Source: Armatimonadota bacterium (lineage in GTDB: Bacteria; Armatimonadota; UBA5829). Taken from it: a DNA stretch of 64,000 nt. The notes beneath the pieces are model-generated. The model saw only the letters and a list, made by a program, of their open reading frames with translations. It did no database searches and had not been told where the DNA came from. Of the stretch, positions 53,248 through 63,246 are shown one piece after another; within the stretch, counting starts at the first letter, position 1; every line of letters starts with the position of its first letter. The DNA lies in contig JAPLCU010000020.1 in the NCBI GenBank assembly GCA_026392045.1, forward strand, positions 1 to 64,000, given 5' to 3'. Position numbers and translations under genes: made by a program.

Positions 53248-54228
53248 TCATTTCCTGGCTCCCGGTATCTCATATACCTTGGTACCGCTCGTAATATCCC
53301 AAAGAAGGATGCCGCCATTTTCGCCGCCGATTGCCACAAGTTTAGAATCTGGGCTGAAGCAATATTGCGTAACAAACCATTCTTCGCTCCAGCCTGCGGA
53401 CTGGCTTGTACCTGTGGCAATATCAACAAATTCCACACATCCACACCAAATATTGGCCGAAATCGCAATGAGCTTGTTGTCAGGTGAGAATTCTATGTAT
53501 CCCCAGCAGTTGGGCACCCGTGTGATTTGCTTCCCAGACGATGTGTCCCATACGGTCAAAGTTCCATCAGGAGGAAGCTCACCATATTTGGAAGTCTCCA
53601 GGAATGTCGCGAGCATCTTGTGGTCGGAACTGAAGCTTTCCGGATACCCAACGCCCTTGAGCATATGTAGAAGCTTGCCTGTCTTAACATCCCAGATCTT
53701 GGTCTTCCTGCAATCAGCGCTCAGGGCAACGGTTTCTTCGTCCAAGCTCAGCGCGGCATTATTTGCCTTGAATGCTCTGATGGTTTTGCCGGTCTTTGAG
53801 GACGCGATTATAACGCCCTCGCTGCCAGATACCACGATTGTGTCCGGTTTTGCTCCAAATCGCAATTGTTCCGGCCAATCCATATTCAGAGTGAAGCCGG
53901 GCATCTTCTTACAAGTAGCGACATCGCGGAACCGAAGGTGACCATCCATATCTATACTCGCAAGCGCCTTCCCATCCGGACTGAATGCCACAGCGCACAC
54001 CTGGTTGTCTTGCTCGGCAAAGTTTGCCACCAGCTTGCCAGTAGCAACGTCCCACAGCTTCACGAAGTGATCATAACCTGCGGTCGCAAGTAGTTTTCCA
54101 TCAGGACTGAACGCCAGACTCGACACATCATCACTATGGCCAACCGCTGCATTATCAGCTGCAACTACCGGCGAAACCGCCAGAATCAACAGAAGCAATG
54201 ACCAAGCCACTCCAAAACACTTTCGCAT
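53248..54228 (-). CDS. Exported WD40-repeat protein
   Basis: 326 residues with a signal peptide (LLLLILAVSPVVAADN). At least six WD40-type blades are visible from SSLAFSPDGKLLATAG...VKLWDVATGKL onward, ending with CFSPDSKLVAIGG and LLWDITSG. It is a scaffold for protein binding outside the cytoplasm; no enzymatic motif is seen. AGGAGG lies seven bases before the ATG. It lies 61 bases downstream of the HzsA-related gene on the same strand and may be co-transcribed. Confidence 0.92.
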   Translation of the reverse strand: MRKCFGVAWSLLLLILAVSPVVAADNAAVGHSDDVSSLAFSPDGKLLATAGYDHFVKLWDVATGKLVANFAEQDNQVCAVAFSPDGKALASIDMDGHLRFRDVATCKKMPGFTLNMDWPEQLRFGAKPDTIVVSGSEGVIIASSKTGKTIRAFKANNAALSLDEETVALSADCRKTKIWDVKTGKLLHMLKGVGYPESFSSDHKMLATFLETSKYGELPPDGTLTVWDTSSGKQITRVPNCWGYIEFSPDNKLIAISANIWCGCVEFVDIATGTSQSAGWSEEWFVTQYCFSPDSKLVAIGGENGGILLWDITSGTKVYEIPGARK

Positions 54229-54289
54229 TTGCCCGCCTCCTAAAGAATTATAGCATACCGGAGAACTGAAGGTAACTATTACCGTTGGT

Positions 54290-57200
54290 CTATCTCAATA
54301 CCTCAAACTTGGTGCAATCCCCCGGCACATCCATTAGCACTATGTTGTTGGTCGCGCCGATGAGGCTGGGCGATGAGAACGTCCACACTATCTTTTTGTC
54401 GCGGGTCACTTCCAGCACCTGCGGGGTTGTCGGGCTGTAGCTGCCCCAGCAGGTTATTACTGTGTTGCCATTGGGCAGTCTTTGGACGCCCGCTGTCCAT
54501 TGAAGGCGCATGGGCGCTATATCTTCGCTGGTCAGTTGCCAGACAATTTTTGCTGCGGGGTCGAACTCTATAACCTGGCACGCGTCGCCGCATGATACCA
54601 GAGTGTTGCCGTTTTTCAAGCGAACTACTGCATAAGGAGTTCTTGGGACCTTGAATTCTTTGATGGGCTTGCCGTTTGGGTCATATTCTCTTACCACGCC
54701 CTCGCCCTCGTGCGCGGCCAGGTAGTTGCCGTTGGCGAGCTTCCTTGCGAGTCGGAACTGGTGCGCTTTATCAGGGCATGTGGTATAAAGCTGGACTGTT
54801 TTCACGACTTTTTCGGACTTATCCACCTCAAGAAGCTGGTTATCGGCGTTCACGCCAACGAGCGTGTTGCCGTTCGCGAGGCGCTGGCAAGCGGTGAGGT
54901 AGGCGTCTTTCTTGAACTGCCAAACTATCTGCTTTGCGCGCGTGATTTCAGTGACCGCTCCGCCGCTGGAGAAGAGGATATTGCCCGATGGCAGCGCCCA
55001 GATATCGTGAGTGTCGCCTGCAGTCGGGTATTCCCACTGCACATCGCCATCTTTGGAGAATATGCGCAGCTTTGTGCCGCCGCTCTTTGGTCCACCGCCT
55101 GAATGGTCGGTTATCAGAATCGGGTGCTTGATTTTGCCGGTGATTATAGATTCGTTGGTCGGCGCTGTCGCTGGAGCTGCTGCTTTGGTAGGGTTTTTTC
55201 TGGCTAATCTGGCAGCAGCAGCCTTGGCGGTCGATTGCTTGTCTTGTTCTCTTTGTTCGGGTGTGGTCCAGGTATCCAGACCAGGTGAAACTTCTTTAGA
55301 AACCGCCATTTCATAGGTCGGAATCGGACGGAAATCGGGCATATCTTTATATGCAAGGCCTTTTCTGCCATAATAGCTGCCGTAGAATTGGCCGTTGGTA
55401 TCTACCCAGGTGCACAGCCTTATCATTTCCTCGCGGGAGAGCTTGCAATCGTAATGGCCCTTTAGAAGAATTTGGGTAAGAGCGCTGACGTGTGAGCCGA
55501 GAGATTTCGGCGGAAGATAGTTGATATTATCGCACTTGGGATAAATCTCGCCGACGTTCTTGATAAGGCCCTTGTTAATGATCTGCTCATAGGAGACATT
55601 AAACAAGTCTGTCATCTCACCCGAGAGGTTAAGATCGCCTTTGGGCGCGTCGCTGCCATGGCAGCTTATGCAGTGCTTGTCGAAGGTCGGCTGCACGTCG
55701 GTCACATAGTAAAGAGGCCTCTTGCCGCTGATTTCGCCTGGCTGCGGGCCTGGTGTCGACGGCTCCCTGCGAAGCGCTATTGGAGTAATTGCCGCAGTCG
55801 TAGGCGATGTCTCCCTGGTGCGCTCATGGCAGCCAACGCAAGAACGAGTCTCGCCCGGCTTGTAATCCACAAATGTTCGCTCGCGCTGCACTTCCATGAA
55901 GTTCTCATCCAACGCTTGCATGAAAATATTGCGGTCCGCAGGCACGAGGAAGTAAGCCGAGCCGTCTTTTTCGACCGGCGCTATGCCAATTTGAACTTTC
56001 AAGCCGAGGTTCGCGCGCATACTGATGGAGGCATGCTGCTGATCGGAAGCTCTCTCCTGCCAATAGCGTCTGGCAGCCCAAGGCCGTCCCATTTGCTCGT
56101 TAATTCGGATGTATTTGACCTCGCCGCGCTTGACACCTTCCATTCCGCGATAAATGTCCGTCACAACCACCGCCGCCATGTTCTTTTTGGCAAGTTCAGG
56201 GTTGCGGGCCGCTTTGGTAATAATTGGCTTCGGCCTTGCTTTGAGAGGCATAGGCTGCCACGCGGACATTTCAGGGTCCTTATAAATCCTTACGTTGTTT
56301 CCGAACTCATCCAGTAATGAAAGCTCATACGCGATGGAATCCCATGCGTTCTTGTCCGGGTCGTAAGCCACAAGAAATGTGCTCGCCGAAAGCGGGAATG
56401 GCTCGGCATACACCGGGCCTTTGTCGGCGTTAACCCATTGGCCGTTCTTGAGGACACACCAGCCGCCCTCGCCTCGCACATCTATTGGGGTGATATAGGT
56501 CATTGGTTCGCGGGTGCGGATGTCTTTGGTTGTGTCCAGCCTGATAATGGTGCCGACGCGCAGAGCTCCGTAATGCGGGGCGCCTACCACCACGAACGCG
56601 TTGTTGTCGCCAGGTATCGGGCGGCCATTTATGAATGTCGGCGGCAGATTGATGTCATTGCCAAAAATCTCGGAAGAGCCGCTGCCATCGGTGCGCATTA
56701 CCCACAGGCATTTGACCGCGGAAGCGCCTTTATCCACATATTCCCAGCGTGTATACATGATACGGCCGTCGTTGGTCACGCATGGCGTGGCTTCGCTTAC
56801 GGCGCCCTGGGATAGCTGCTCCATGTTGCCACCGTCCGCGTCAATTCGGTAAAGGTCAGTGGTGGTGAAATTGTCTGGGGCGTCACACAGAATGCCATAC
56901 TGGCAGCGTGTAGATGCGAAGCAAATTCCGCCGTCCGGTAGATAGCACGGGTCTTTGTCGTCTGTCCCGTGGTGATATCCGCCAAGACAATATTTTCTCT
57001 GTAGCTCCGCTTCATTATCGGGCGGGAAAGTGAGCTGCCGCAGGCCGGTACCATCCACTTTGACCTCGTAAAGCCTGAAGCCATTTCTTCCATCCGATTT
57101 CCAGGCAAATACGATTTTCTGGGCATCATAGGAGAGATCAAAATGGCCGAATATGCCGCCCGTAAGGGAAGGCACGAGTTCGGTTACCTTGCCATCTTTA

Positions 57201-57991
57201 AGAGAAAGGGTGCAGAGGTTGCCGCCATATTTGCCGCAGCCGTCGATATAATCGGTGTAATAATGACTGGATGTGTAGTTGAAACGTCTCACGAAAACTA
57301 ACTTCTCGAAATCAAACAGTTTGTTCTGAAGCAGAGCCTGGCGTTGAAGTTTGATGTAAGCTTCGATCAGGGCGTCTTCGACTTGCTTAGACTCAGCTAC
57401 CGGGCTTTTGACCATCTGCGCAAACTCTTTATCGAGCCTGTCGAGCTGCTGGATGTAATTCGCGAACGCGGCAGGCGCGAGTTGGTTCTGCGCACCCAGC
57501 GAAATGATCGCCTTCCTCAAACTCTCGGGGGTGCTGCCTTTCATGCGCGCCACAAGCGCTTCGTAGCGCTTGGTCTTGAGATACGCCGCTCTGAGGGGCA
57601 TCAGGCTTGCTTCGTCCTTGATGGCATCCGAAAGCTTCTTTATTTCATCGGGCACTCCATAAGTGCCGCCGCACATTAGGGTATATCTACTGCCCAGCTC
57701 CTGCCAATTGTTGATATCCCACGAGCGCGACCAAATATTGTCTGCAAGCTCCCACGCCATCTCCTGGCGCGATGCGGCGTCTGGGAACATCCCCCAGACT
57801 GAATACCACAACTGCTGCCTCTTTTCATCGTCTTTGTAAAGAGGATTCTGCGCGGCCGCAAGGAGGGTTCGGATCCAGTCAGTATTTTTCGCAGGTTCGA
57901 TGATATCCTGGGCAAAGGCCATGCAACTAATTGAGATGAAAAGGACGATCAGTGAGATGGTGCGGGTTAGATATTTATTACTGGAAGGCAT
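54290..57991 (-). CDS. HzsA-related exported diheme c-type cytochrome with two beta-propellers
   Basis: About 1233 residues. Signal peptide; helical N-terminal region; a TolB-like propeller (about 230-600); a segment resembling the middle domain of hydrazine synthase alpha subunit; two heme c sites, CVGCH (about 723) and CISCH (about 779, GDLNLSG after it, as in planctomycete cytochromes); an Ala/Pro/Thr linker (about 935-965); and a PQQ/arylsulfotransferase-like propeller with repeated LANGNTLV and LPNGNTVI. Relatives are common in Planctomycetes, and true hydrazine synthesis is not implied. The ATG at 57991 is preferred (GGAG nine bases upstream); an in-frame ATG is at 58006. Confidence 0.85.
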   Translation of the reverse strand: MPSSNKYLTRTISLIVLFISISCMAFAQDIIEPAKNTDWIRTLLAAAQNPLYKDDEKRQQLWYSVWGMFPDAASRQEMAWELADNIWSRSWDINNWQELGSRYTLMCGGTYGVPDEIKKLSDAIKDEASLMPLRAAYLKTKRYEALVARMKGSTPESLRKAIISLGAQNQLAPAAFANYIQQLDRLDKEFAQMVKSPVAESKQVEDALIEAYIKLQRQALLQNKLFDFEKLVFVRRFNYTSSHYYTDYIDGCGKYGGNLCTLSLKDGKVTELVPSLTGGIFGHFDLSYDAQKIVFAWKSDGRNGFRLYEVKVDGTGLRQLTFPPDNEAELQRKYCLGGYHHGTDDKDPCYLPDGGICFASTRCQYGILCDAPDNFTTTDLYRIDADGGNMEQLSQGAVSEATPCVTNDGRIMYTRWEYVDKGASAVKCLWVMRTDGSGSSEIFGNDINLPPTFINGRPIPGDNNAFVVVGAPHYGALRVGTIIRLDTTKDIRTREPMTYITPIDVRGEGGWCVLKNGQWVNADKGPVYAEPFPLSASTFLVAYDPDKNAWDSIAYELSLLDEFGNNVRIYKDPEMSAWQPMPLKARPKPIITKAARNPELAKKNMAAVVVTDIYRGMEGVKRGEVKYIRINEQMGRPWAARRYWQERASDQQHASISMRANLGLKVQIGIAPVEKDGSAYFLVPADRNIFMQALDENFMEVQRERTFVDYKPGETRSCVGCHERTRETSPTTAAITPIALRREPSTPGPQPGEISGKRPLYYVTDVQPTFDKHCISCHGSDAPKGDLNLSGEMTDLFNVSYEQIINKGLIKNVGEIYPKCDNINYLPPKSLGSHVSALTQILLKGHYDCKLSREEMIRLCTWVDTNGQFYGSYYGRKGLAYKDMPDFRPIPTYEMAVSKEVSPGLDTWTTPEQREQDKQSTAKAAAARLARKNPTKAAAPATAPTNESIITGKIKHPILITDHSGGGPKSGGTKLRIFSKDGDVQWEYPTAGDTHDIWALPSGNILFSSGGAVTEITRAKQIVWQFKKDAYLTACQRLANGNTLVGVNADNQLLEVDKSEKVVKTVQLYTTCPDKAHQFRLARKLANGNYLAAHEGEGVVREYDPNGKPIKEFKVPRTPYAVVRLKNGNTLVSCGDACQVIEFDPAAKIVWQLTSEDIAPMRLQWTAGVQRLPNGNTVITCWGSYSPTTPQVLEVTRDKKIVWTFSSPSLIGATNNIVLMDVPGDCTKFEVLR

Positions 57992-58022
57992 TATTGGGAA
58001 CTCCATTTTAGGCGTTAGGCAA

Positions 58023-58133
58023 AGCTTCGGGACGAAAAACAGTCCCGAAGCATATTGAGCGCGTTACACGGGCGGATCAGAGATTCCGCCCGAACAAAAA
58101 GCTTCGGGACAAAAAGATGTCCCGAAGCATATT
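58023..58133. repeat. R3-R2-R3 palindrome cluster
   Basis: R3 copies at 58023-58053 and 58100-58133 share stem GCTTCGGGAC/GTCCCGAAGC and the tail ATATT but have different loops (GAAAAACA and AAAAAGAT). An R2 copy (58069-58095, CGGGCGGA/TCCGCCCG) lies between. The cluster fills the spacer upstream of the HzsA-related gene. Confidence 0.85.
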
Positions 58134-58142
58134 CTTTATAAT

Positions 58143-59258
58143 CTATATGATCTTGCTGGCTCCACGCACAGCCGTGGCTTCCACTTCAAATAGAAGATTT
58201 TCACGGCAGATGTCTGCGATGATTGTAACGAACGGCCATGGCATTTCGTCGCGAATGCTCTGCCATACTTGCTCGATCTCGGGAGTCTTACAGTAAGCGA
58301 GAGCATGGACTACATCGCTGTCGGCGCAATTGGTGTCTGAGAGAACCCCGCGCACATTCTTGATAGTATCTCTTATCTGAGCTTCGGCATCACCGATACA
58401 GACCGTGTCGCCTTTCATATCGATGGCGGCTGTGCCGGAAACATATACAGTCTCACCTGCCGGGGTTTTGGCCTGGGTCGCTCGGGAAAATGCCGAACCA
58501 TATTTGAGGGCGGAATCCTGATGACCCGCAGACGCCAGGTTTCTGGAGAGCCTTGTCGGCCCGGTCACGCTCACGAAGTCCAGCGCACACGGCGCGCCGC
58601 CCATGGGAAACACGCCAATCCCTGTGCTGGCAGGCATATCATCGTCGGCTTTTGACCGAATCATCCCGCGCTGCGAGAAAAACTTGTTGCGGACTATATT
58701 GAACTCATTATACCAGGCTGAAATATCGCCGAGCCAGAACCATGTGCGTGTAATAGCCGAAAACTCAACGCCTGCGCTCTTGAGAATAGCCTCGGCATCA
58801 TCCAGCAGAGACTGTGCGCACGATTCCAACGAACTTGAATCTGAAGGAGTGAGCCCTGAAACGGTCACGTGCTGAATGTCACCAACTTTAAGCGCTCGGC
58901 CCACAGCGGCGCCTTTCAGGCTCAACTGGCAGATGGGCTCGCAGCATTTGATAGCATGGACCTGCACACCCGCGACCTCACCGGAGGGTGTCTCAGGGGC
59001 CAAAAGCCATGCGCAGGGAGCGCCATCGTCCAAATCGCCGTATGTCTCGGATCTTATGGAAGAAATCTCTGCCATTGCGTCTTTTGATGCGAAAATACGT
59101 TCCTGAAGCAGCTTCGCGCCAGTTGATAACAATGTATCTTTGACCGCACAAAATACCTCGTGAGCCTGATCTTTTATAGAAGCTTTGGGGGTTGGTACTG
59201 CCGTAATATAGATCTCTACTATACCGGCTGTCTCCACGGTACGTACGTCAATATGCAA
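58143..59258 (-). CDS. Two-domain RidA/chorismatase-like protein
   Basis: About 371 residues. The C-terminal 150 residues are RidA/YjgF-like (YGSAFSRATQ, ETVYVSGTAAID, RDTIKNVRGVL, NLLFEVEATA), preceded by a degenerate RidA-like domain. This layout is that of chorismatases (FkbO/Hyg5) and related proteins. Whether chorismate is the substrate cannot be told. The TTG at 59258 (HIDVRTVE) has GGAGG ten bases upstream; an ATG at 59300 has no ribosome site. Not obviously linked to its neighbours. Confidence 0.75.
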   Translation of the reverse strand: MHIDVRTVETAGIVEIYITAVPTPKASIKDQAHEVFCAVKDTLLSTGAKLLQERIFASKDAMAEISSIRSETYGDLDDGAPCAWLLAPETPSGEVAGVQVHAIKCCEPICQLSLKGAAVGRALKVGDIQHVTVSGLTPSDSSSLESCAQSLLDDAEAILKSAGVEFSAITRTWFWLGDISAWYNEFNIVRNKFFSQRGMIRSKADDDMPASTGIGVFPMGGAPCALDFVSVTGPTRLSRNLASAGHQDSALKYGSAFSRATQAKTPAGETVYVSGTAAIDMKGDTVCIGDAEAQIRDTIKNVRGVLSDTNCADSDVVHALAYCKTPEIEQVWQSIRDEMPWPFVTIIADICRENLLFEVEATAVRGASKII

Positions 59259-59392
59259 TGGTGTGAATCCTCCACAAGGTTTTGTTGCGCAGGTGCGCAT
59301 ATATATTGTTTGACGCTAAATCGCGCGTAATGGTTACTAATATGCTCAACAACTTATAAAATGTAATAAGACGAAAAGCGCGCGCGAAGATT

Positions 59393-59422
59393 GCCCGGCG
59401 ATCACCAAAATTGGTTGCCGGC
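59393..59422. repeat. Imperfect palindrome in the divergent promoter region
   Basis: GCCCGGCGATCACCAA pairs with TTGGTTGCCGGC, with bulges. It lies in the 301-bp spacer between the RidA-like gene and the glycosidase-like gene, which otherwise shows a TATAAT at about 59477 but no clear -35. Confidence 0.5.
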
Positions 59423-59559
59423 TATATTATATTGTTCAATCCCATCTTTTGGCGATGAACAGGCTCCGCTTACGTCTATAATAACTCAGTAGGATGTGGG
59501 TTAGCCACGCGTCCTAACTCCTCATCTGATATTCGGAAGTAGAAGAAAGGAAATTAGTA

Positions 59560-62418
59560 GTGAAGTTTCGCATTGCACCATCAGTTTGGTCCACATTGCT
59601 GGCCTGCCTCCTGTTAGGGGGAATATCATCAGAGGTAGTTGCCGAAGATGTCCCAATACGCACGATCGCAAACAGCAAAATCACCGCACTATTCAACGAG
59701 ACAGGCTTGGTCACAATCAAAGACCTTGCCACAGACAAGGCGGTTTCGTTCAAGAGCGACAGCGCCTCCATTACCGTCGGTGATCAGACTATTGATACCG
59801 CGTCCCTGACCCCAACCATCAAAAGGAGTGAAAATGCGCTAACCTATGCCTACACGTCAAATGGCTGGAACCTCACGGTTGTTTACGAACTAAAGCCTGA
59901 TTGGGGCTTTGTGAGCAAACAACTCATCCTGTCGGGACCCGATGCTGCTTACCGTGTGAATACAGTCAATATGCTCAATGGCGAGCTGATTGGCCGCATT
60001 GAGGAAGAGCACAAAATCAACCGAGGAAGCTATGGCGTCTTCCTGCGGTTTGGCGAAGAAGGCAAGCCCAGCTACGGCATGCTCTTTGTGATCCAGAACC
60101 CATTCAATAAGTGGAGTTACGAGGGGCGCACCGTAGAAACGTCTTACGCGGCGGACATGGATTGGAAGTCTGAATGGGGACCATTTAAATCAGACCGTTT
60201 GATACTGGCGCCTTATACCCTGAGCGGCAACACTTATCCCGCAAAGATCACCTCTGAGTGGAAATATGTTCAGGACCCTGAAGCTGCCTACACTAACACG
60301 GCCGAAAAGAGAGACATGGCCGAGATCGAAGCCTATCAAGGCGCAGTGGCTGCGTTTACTGAGTTTAGCATAAAGAAAAGTGTGAGAATAGATGTTGGCT
60401 GGTGCGAAAACGACTACCAGATCGACGTCGGCGCTCCCGAGGGCAGGACCGAATACAAGCGAATAATAGACCGCACAGCCGACCTGGGCGGCGAGTATAT
60501 ATTATATGCCCCCGCAAACAATCAGGTCTCAAAGCAAGAGGACTCTCGCGATGCCTGGGGCTGGGAAAGTCTCCTTTGGTTCGGAATGGGTCAGAAGATC
60601 CGCAGAGATGAGTGGGACCCCGCAAAAGACCCTGTCCCCGCGTGTATTCAAGAGATGCTGGATTATGCAAAGTCTAAGAACATCAAACTAGTCGCTTATG
60701 CCTACCCGACCCTGGGTTGGATGCAGGACCTGGCATGGACCGCCTGGTGCGATAACAAGCCCCAAAACTACTCGGGAGCCGACACCGGCATTCGCAGTTT
60801 CCAGGATTGGTTTGTAAAGAAGCTCGTAGATTTCCAGAAGAAGACCGGTGCAGGCGGATTTGCTTTTGACCACTGGTGGATCGACTACGGCAGCAACAAA
60901 GAAGCCAAAGTCAGCGCTACCAGCAAATATGCTCAATGGTATGGCTGCCGCAGGATCATCAGCGAGCTGCGCAAGGCTGTACCCGATATCGTTGTAGACG
61001 GCCGTCAGCAGTATCACTGGTTTGGGCCTTGGACATGGGTAGGCGGCAGTTACCCGCACCCGTTCGGGGGCGACGAGCAGCCGGGCAGCTTCAGAGCTCG
61101 CGCAGACCTGCACACTGATAGGCTCTCCGCAAACCACATCCGATGGGTCAACTGGCGATATCGAATGGAAAACTTCTGCCCGCCGGAGATGGTTCCGGGC
61201 TATATGACCCACCAGACCCAGCGCTCCGACGCCGCCGGCAAAATGCATCGAGACCCGTGGCGGCGCGCTGACTGGGACCTGCTCGGCTGGAAGTATTCAG
61301 TCATTTCATCCATAGCCACGGCTCCGCTCAACCACGTATTGAACTTCCTGCCTGCCAGAGACATTGCGGAGTTCAACGCATTCTCCAAAGCGGATCAGCT
61401 GTGGTGGAAGAATTGGATGAACTGGACCGACAAGAATATAGATATATTGCGCAACTATCGCTTCATTGCTCCGCCGATGGTTGGTCGCACTGATGGCACC
61501 GCCGCGTTCAAGGATGATAAGGGCTTTGTTTTCCTTTTCAATGCGAACTATCGCAAGATGAACGCAGACTTTACGCTGGATTCCTCAATTGGACTATTCA
61601 AGGGCAAGAGCTTCATAATAAAACAGCTCTATCCTATTGAAAAACTAATAGGCAAGCCGGGCGAGGGTATCTGGAAGATCGGTGACAAAGTTTCTTTGCC
61701 AATGGATGGAGCAGGCGCAGTTGTATTGTCGGTTGAGCCTGCATCAGATATTAAAGAGCCAATTCTCTTCAATTCCCCAGGCAAGGCCACTCTGAAGAAT
61801 GGGAGCCTTGACCTCAGCGGAGTGAGCGGAGAGGTTGGAACTTCTTCTGATTTAGTTGTGGCTGTTCCCGCTGGTCAGACAATCAAGTCCGTAAAGGTAA
61901 ACAGCCAGAAGGTCAAGTTCACCCAGAACGGAAACGCCATTTCTACAAGCGTTAAGTTCTCGGGCGCGCCATTTAGCCAGTGTCAGCAGATTGGGAAGTA
62001 TGATCCAAAGTTCTCCGCAAGCGTTTTCAAGGGTGAGTTCACCATTCCGTCGAGAATATTCGCCCAACTAGCCGCTCGCAAGAAAGCATGGCCTGTGCCT
62101 TACACCGAAGACGATTTGATTGCTCCGTGGATTGGTCCGGAACGCTTGCTTCTCTTTGTGAACATCCCTGATGCGAACCCTAAGAAGATGGACGTCACAA
62201 TCAAGATCAATGGCCAGCCCATAGCGGTCAAGAAGGCATTCAACGGCATCTACGGCGGCGACCAGACATTCATCGGTTTCTATGCTGATGTGGCTTCGCT
62301 CAAAGCCGACACGAAATATCAGGTAGAAATAGGCCTGCCGACGCTCGAAGCCGGCCAGTTCCAGGGCCTCTATTTCGATAATGTCGAAACCGAATATACG
62401 AAAGTAATCGGTAAGTAA
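59560..62418 (+). CDS. Secreted glycoside-hydrolase-like protein (TIM-barrel, GH36/GH27-like)
   Basis: 952 residues with a signal peptide. The N-terminal beta-sandwich (about 30-250) and a central TIM-barrel-like segment (about 270-600) recall GH36-type alpha-galactosidases. Candidate catalytic residues are Asp in GGFAFDHWWIDYG and Asp in IVVDGRQQYHW. A C-terminal beta-rich domain follows (about 680-950). The exact family is not certain. The GTG start has AAAGGAA seven bases upstream. It stands alone, followed by a terminator. Confidence 0.72.
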   Translation: MKFRIAPSVWSTLLACLLLGGISSEVVAEDVPIRTIANSKITALFNETGLVTIKDLATDKAVSFKSDSASITVGDQTIDTASLTPTIKRSENALTYAYTSNGWNLTVVYELKPDWGFVSKQLILSGPDAAYRVNTVNMLNGELIGRIEEEHKINRGSYGVFLRFGEEGKPSYGMLFVIQNPFNKWSYEGRTVETSYAADMDWKSEWGPFKSDRLILAPYTLSGNTYPAKITSEWKYVQDPEAAYTNTAEKRDMAEIEAYQGAVAAFTEFSIKKSVRIDVGWCENDYQIDVGAPEGRTEYKRIIDRTADLGGEYILYAPANNQVSKQEDSRDAWGWESLLWFGMGQKIRRDEWDPAKDPVPACIQEMLDYAKSKNIKLVAYAYPTLGWMQDLAWTAWCDNKPQNYSGADTGIRSFQDWFVKKLVDFQKKTGAGGFAFDHWWIDYGSNKEAKVSATSKYAQWYGCRRIISELRKAVPDIVVDGRQQYHWFGPWTWVGGSYPHPFGGDEQPGSFRARADLHTDRLSANHIRWVNWRYRMENFCPPEMVPGYMTHQTQRSDAAGKMHRDPWRRADWDLLGWKYSVISSIATAPLNHVLNFLPARDIAEFNAFSKADQLWWKNWMNWTDKNIDILRNYRFIAPPMVGRTDGTAAFKDDKGFVFLFNANYRKMNADFTLDSSIGLFKGKSFIIKQLYPIEKLIGKPGEGIWKIGDKVSLPMDGAGAVVLSVEPASDIKEPILFNSPGKATLKNGSLDLSGVSGEVGTSSDLVVAVPAGQTIKSVKVNSQKVKFTQNGNAISTSVKFSGAPFSQCQQIGKYDPKFSASVFKGEFTIPSRIFAQLAARKKAWPVPYTEDDLIAPWIGPERLLLFVNIPDANPKKMDVTIKINGQPIAVKKAFNGIYGGDQTFIGFYADVASLKADTKYQVEIGLPTLEAGQFQGLYFDNVETEYTKVIGK

Positions 62419-62465
62419 TTTCGGGACATACCGAAAGATATTGGGGCGAGGCGCTTGTAAAAAGC

Positions 62466-62484
62466 AGCCCGATAATTTCGGGCT
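62466..62484 (+). terminator. Rho-independent terminator after the glycosidase-like gene
   Basis: A 7-bp stem (AGCCCGA/TCGGGCT) with loop TAATT, followed by TTTATTGT. Confidence 0.7.
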
Positions 62485-62769
62485 TTTATTGTCTAATTAT
62501 TTGTTGTGTTTCGATGGATTTTGCCGTAAAATGTATGCTTGAGCAAGTATTTTGAGTGGTACATAAGGGAGCGCACAAGATAATAGAGTGGCACTTTGAC
62601 TTTCTACAATACCCCTAATGAATTGGCCGATGCCAGCCGATAATTGCAGTAATTCTAAAATTGTTGCCCCTAAAGGGGTTCCAATTATCTTATTCATGTG
62701 ATACAATTCGAGTTTGAAGCCCACCCTTTGCGGGGTGGGTCACTTGTTGTTATTCCGGGAGATAATTTC

Positions 62770-63246
62770 GTGGAATTCTCAGAAGAAAAAACTATCCTAA
62801 CACGCAACGGTTACGATGAGATTCAGCGCGAGCTAAATGAGATACTGACTGTAAAGAGACCTGCGTTGGTAGACCGAATTCGCGAAGCACGGCAGTTGGG
62901 CGATCTGAGCGAAAATTTCGACTATCATGATGCCAAGCATATTCAGGCTATGATGGAGGCCCGAATAAAGGAGCTCAAAGCAATTATCGCGCATGCCACG
63001 GTGGTGGAAGCCCCCGCGAACGACGGATCCGTGGGCATCGGATCAAAGGTTGTCGTGAAAGACCTTGAAGATGGAATGGAAGATGAATACACCATAGTGG
63101 GACCTGCGGAATCAAGCCCGTCCGAAGGCAAGATATCCAATGAATCAGCTGTTGGAAACGCTCTTCTGGGCCAAACAGTGGGCGGCGTGGTTTCGATACG
63201 CACCCCCGGCGGCGCGTTCCGCTTTGAGGTTCTATCAGTCCAGTGA
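62770..63246 (+). CDS. greA: Transcription elongation factor GreA
   Basis: 158 residues, the standard GreA length. The N-terminal coiled coil has LTRNGYDEIQRELNE and the tip acidic residues (QLGDLSENFDYHDAK); the C-terminal FKBP-like domain ends RTPGGAFRFEVLSV. It rescues backtracked RNA polymerase. The GTG at 62770 has GGGAGA seven bases upstream; an earlier ATG at 62698 gives a non-conserved extension. Its stop overlaps the next gene (GTGA). Confidence 0.96.
   Translation: MEFSEEKTILTRNGYDEIQRELNEILTVKRPALVDRIREARQLGDLSENFDYHDAKHIQAMMEARIKELKAIIAHATVVEAPANDGSVGIGSKVVVKDLEDGMEDEYTIVGPAESSPSEGKISNESAVGNALLGQTVGGVVSIRTPGGAFRFEVLSVQ

Noticed and set aside
55658-56317. A 219-codon plus-strand frame
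   Set aside because: Antisense to the HzsA-related gene; no domain seen.
54290-57991. Hydrazine synthase and anammox metabolism
   Set aside because: Only one distantly related subunit-like protein is present, fused to an extra propeller, and no other anammox genes occur.
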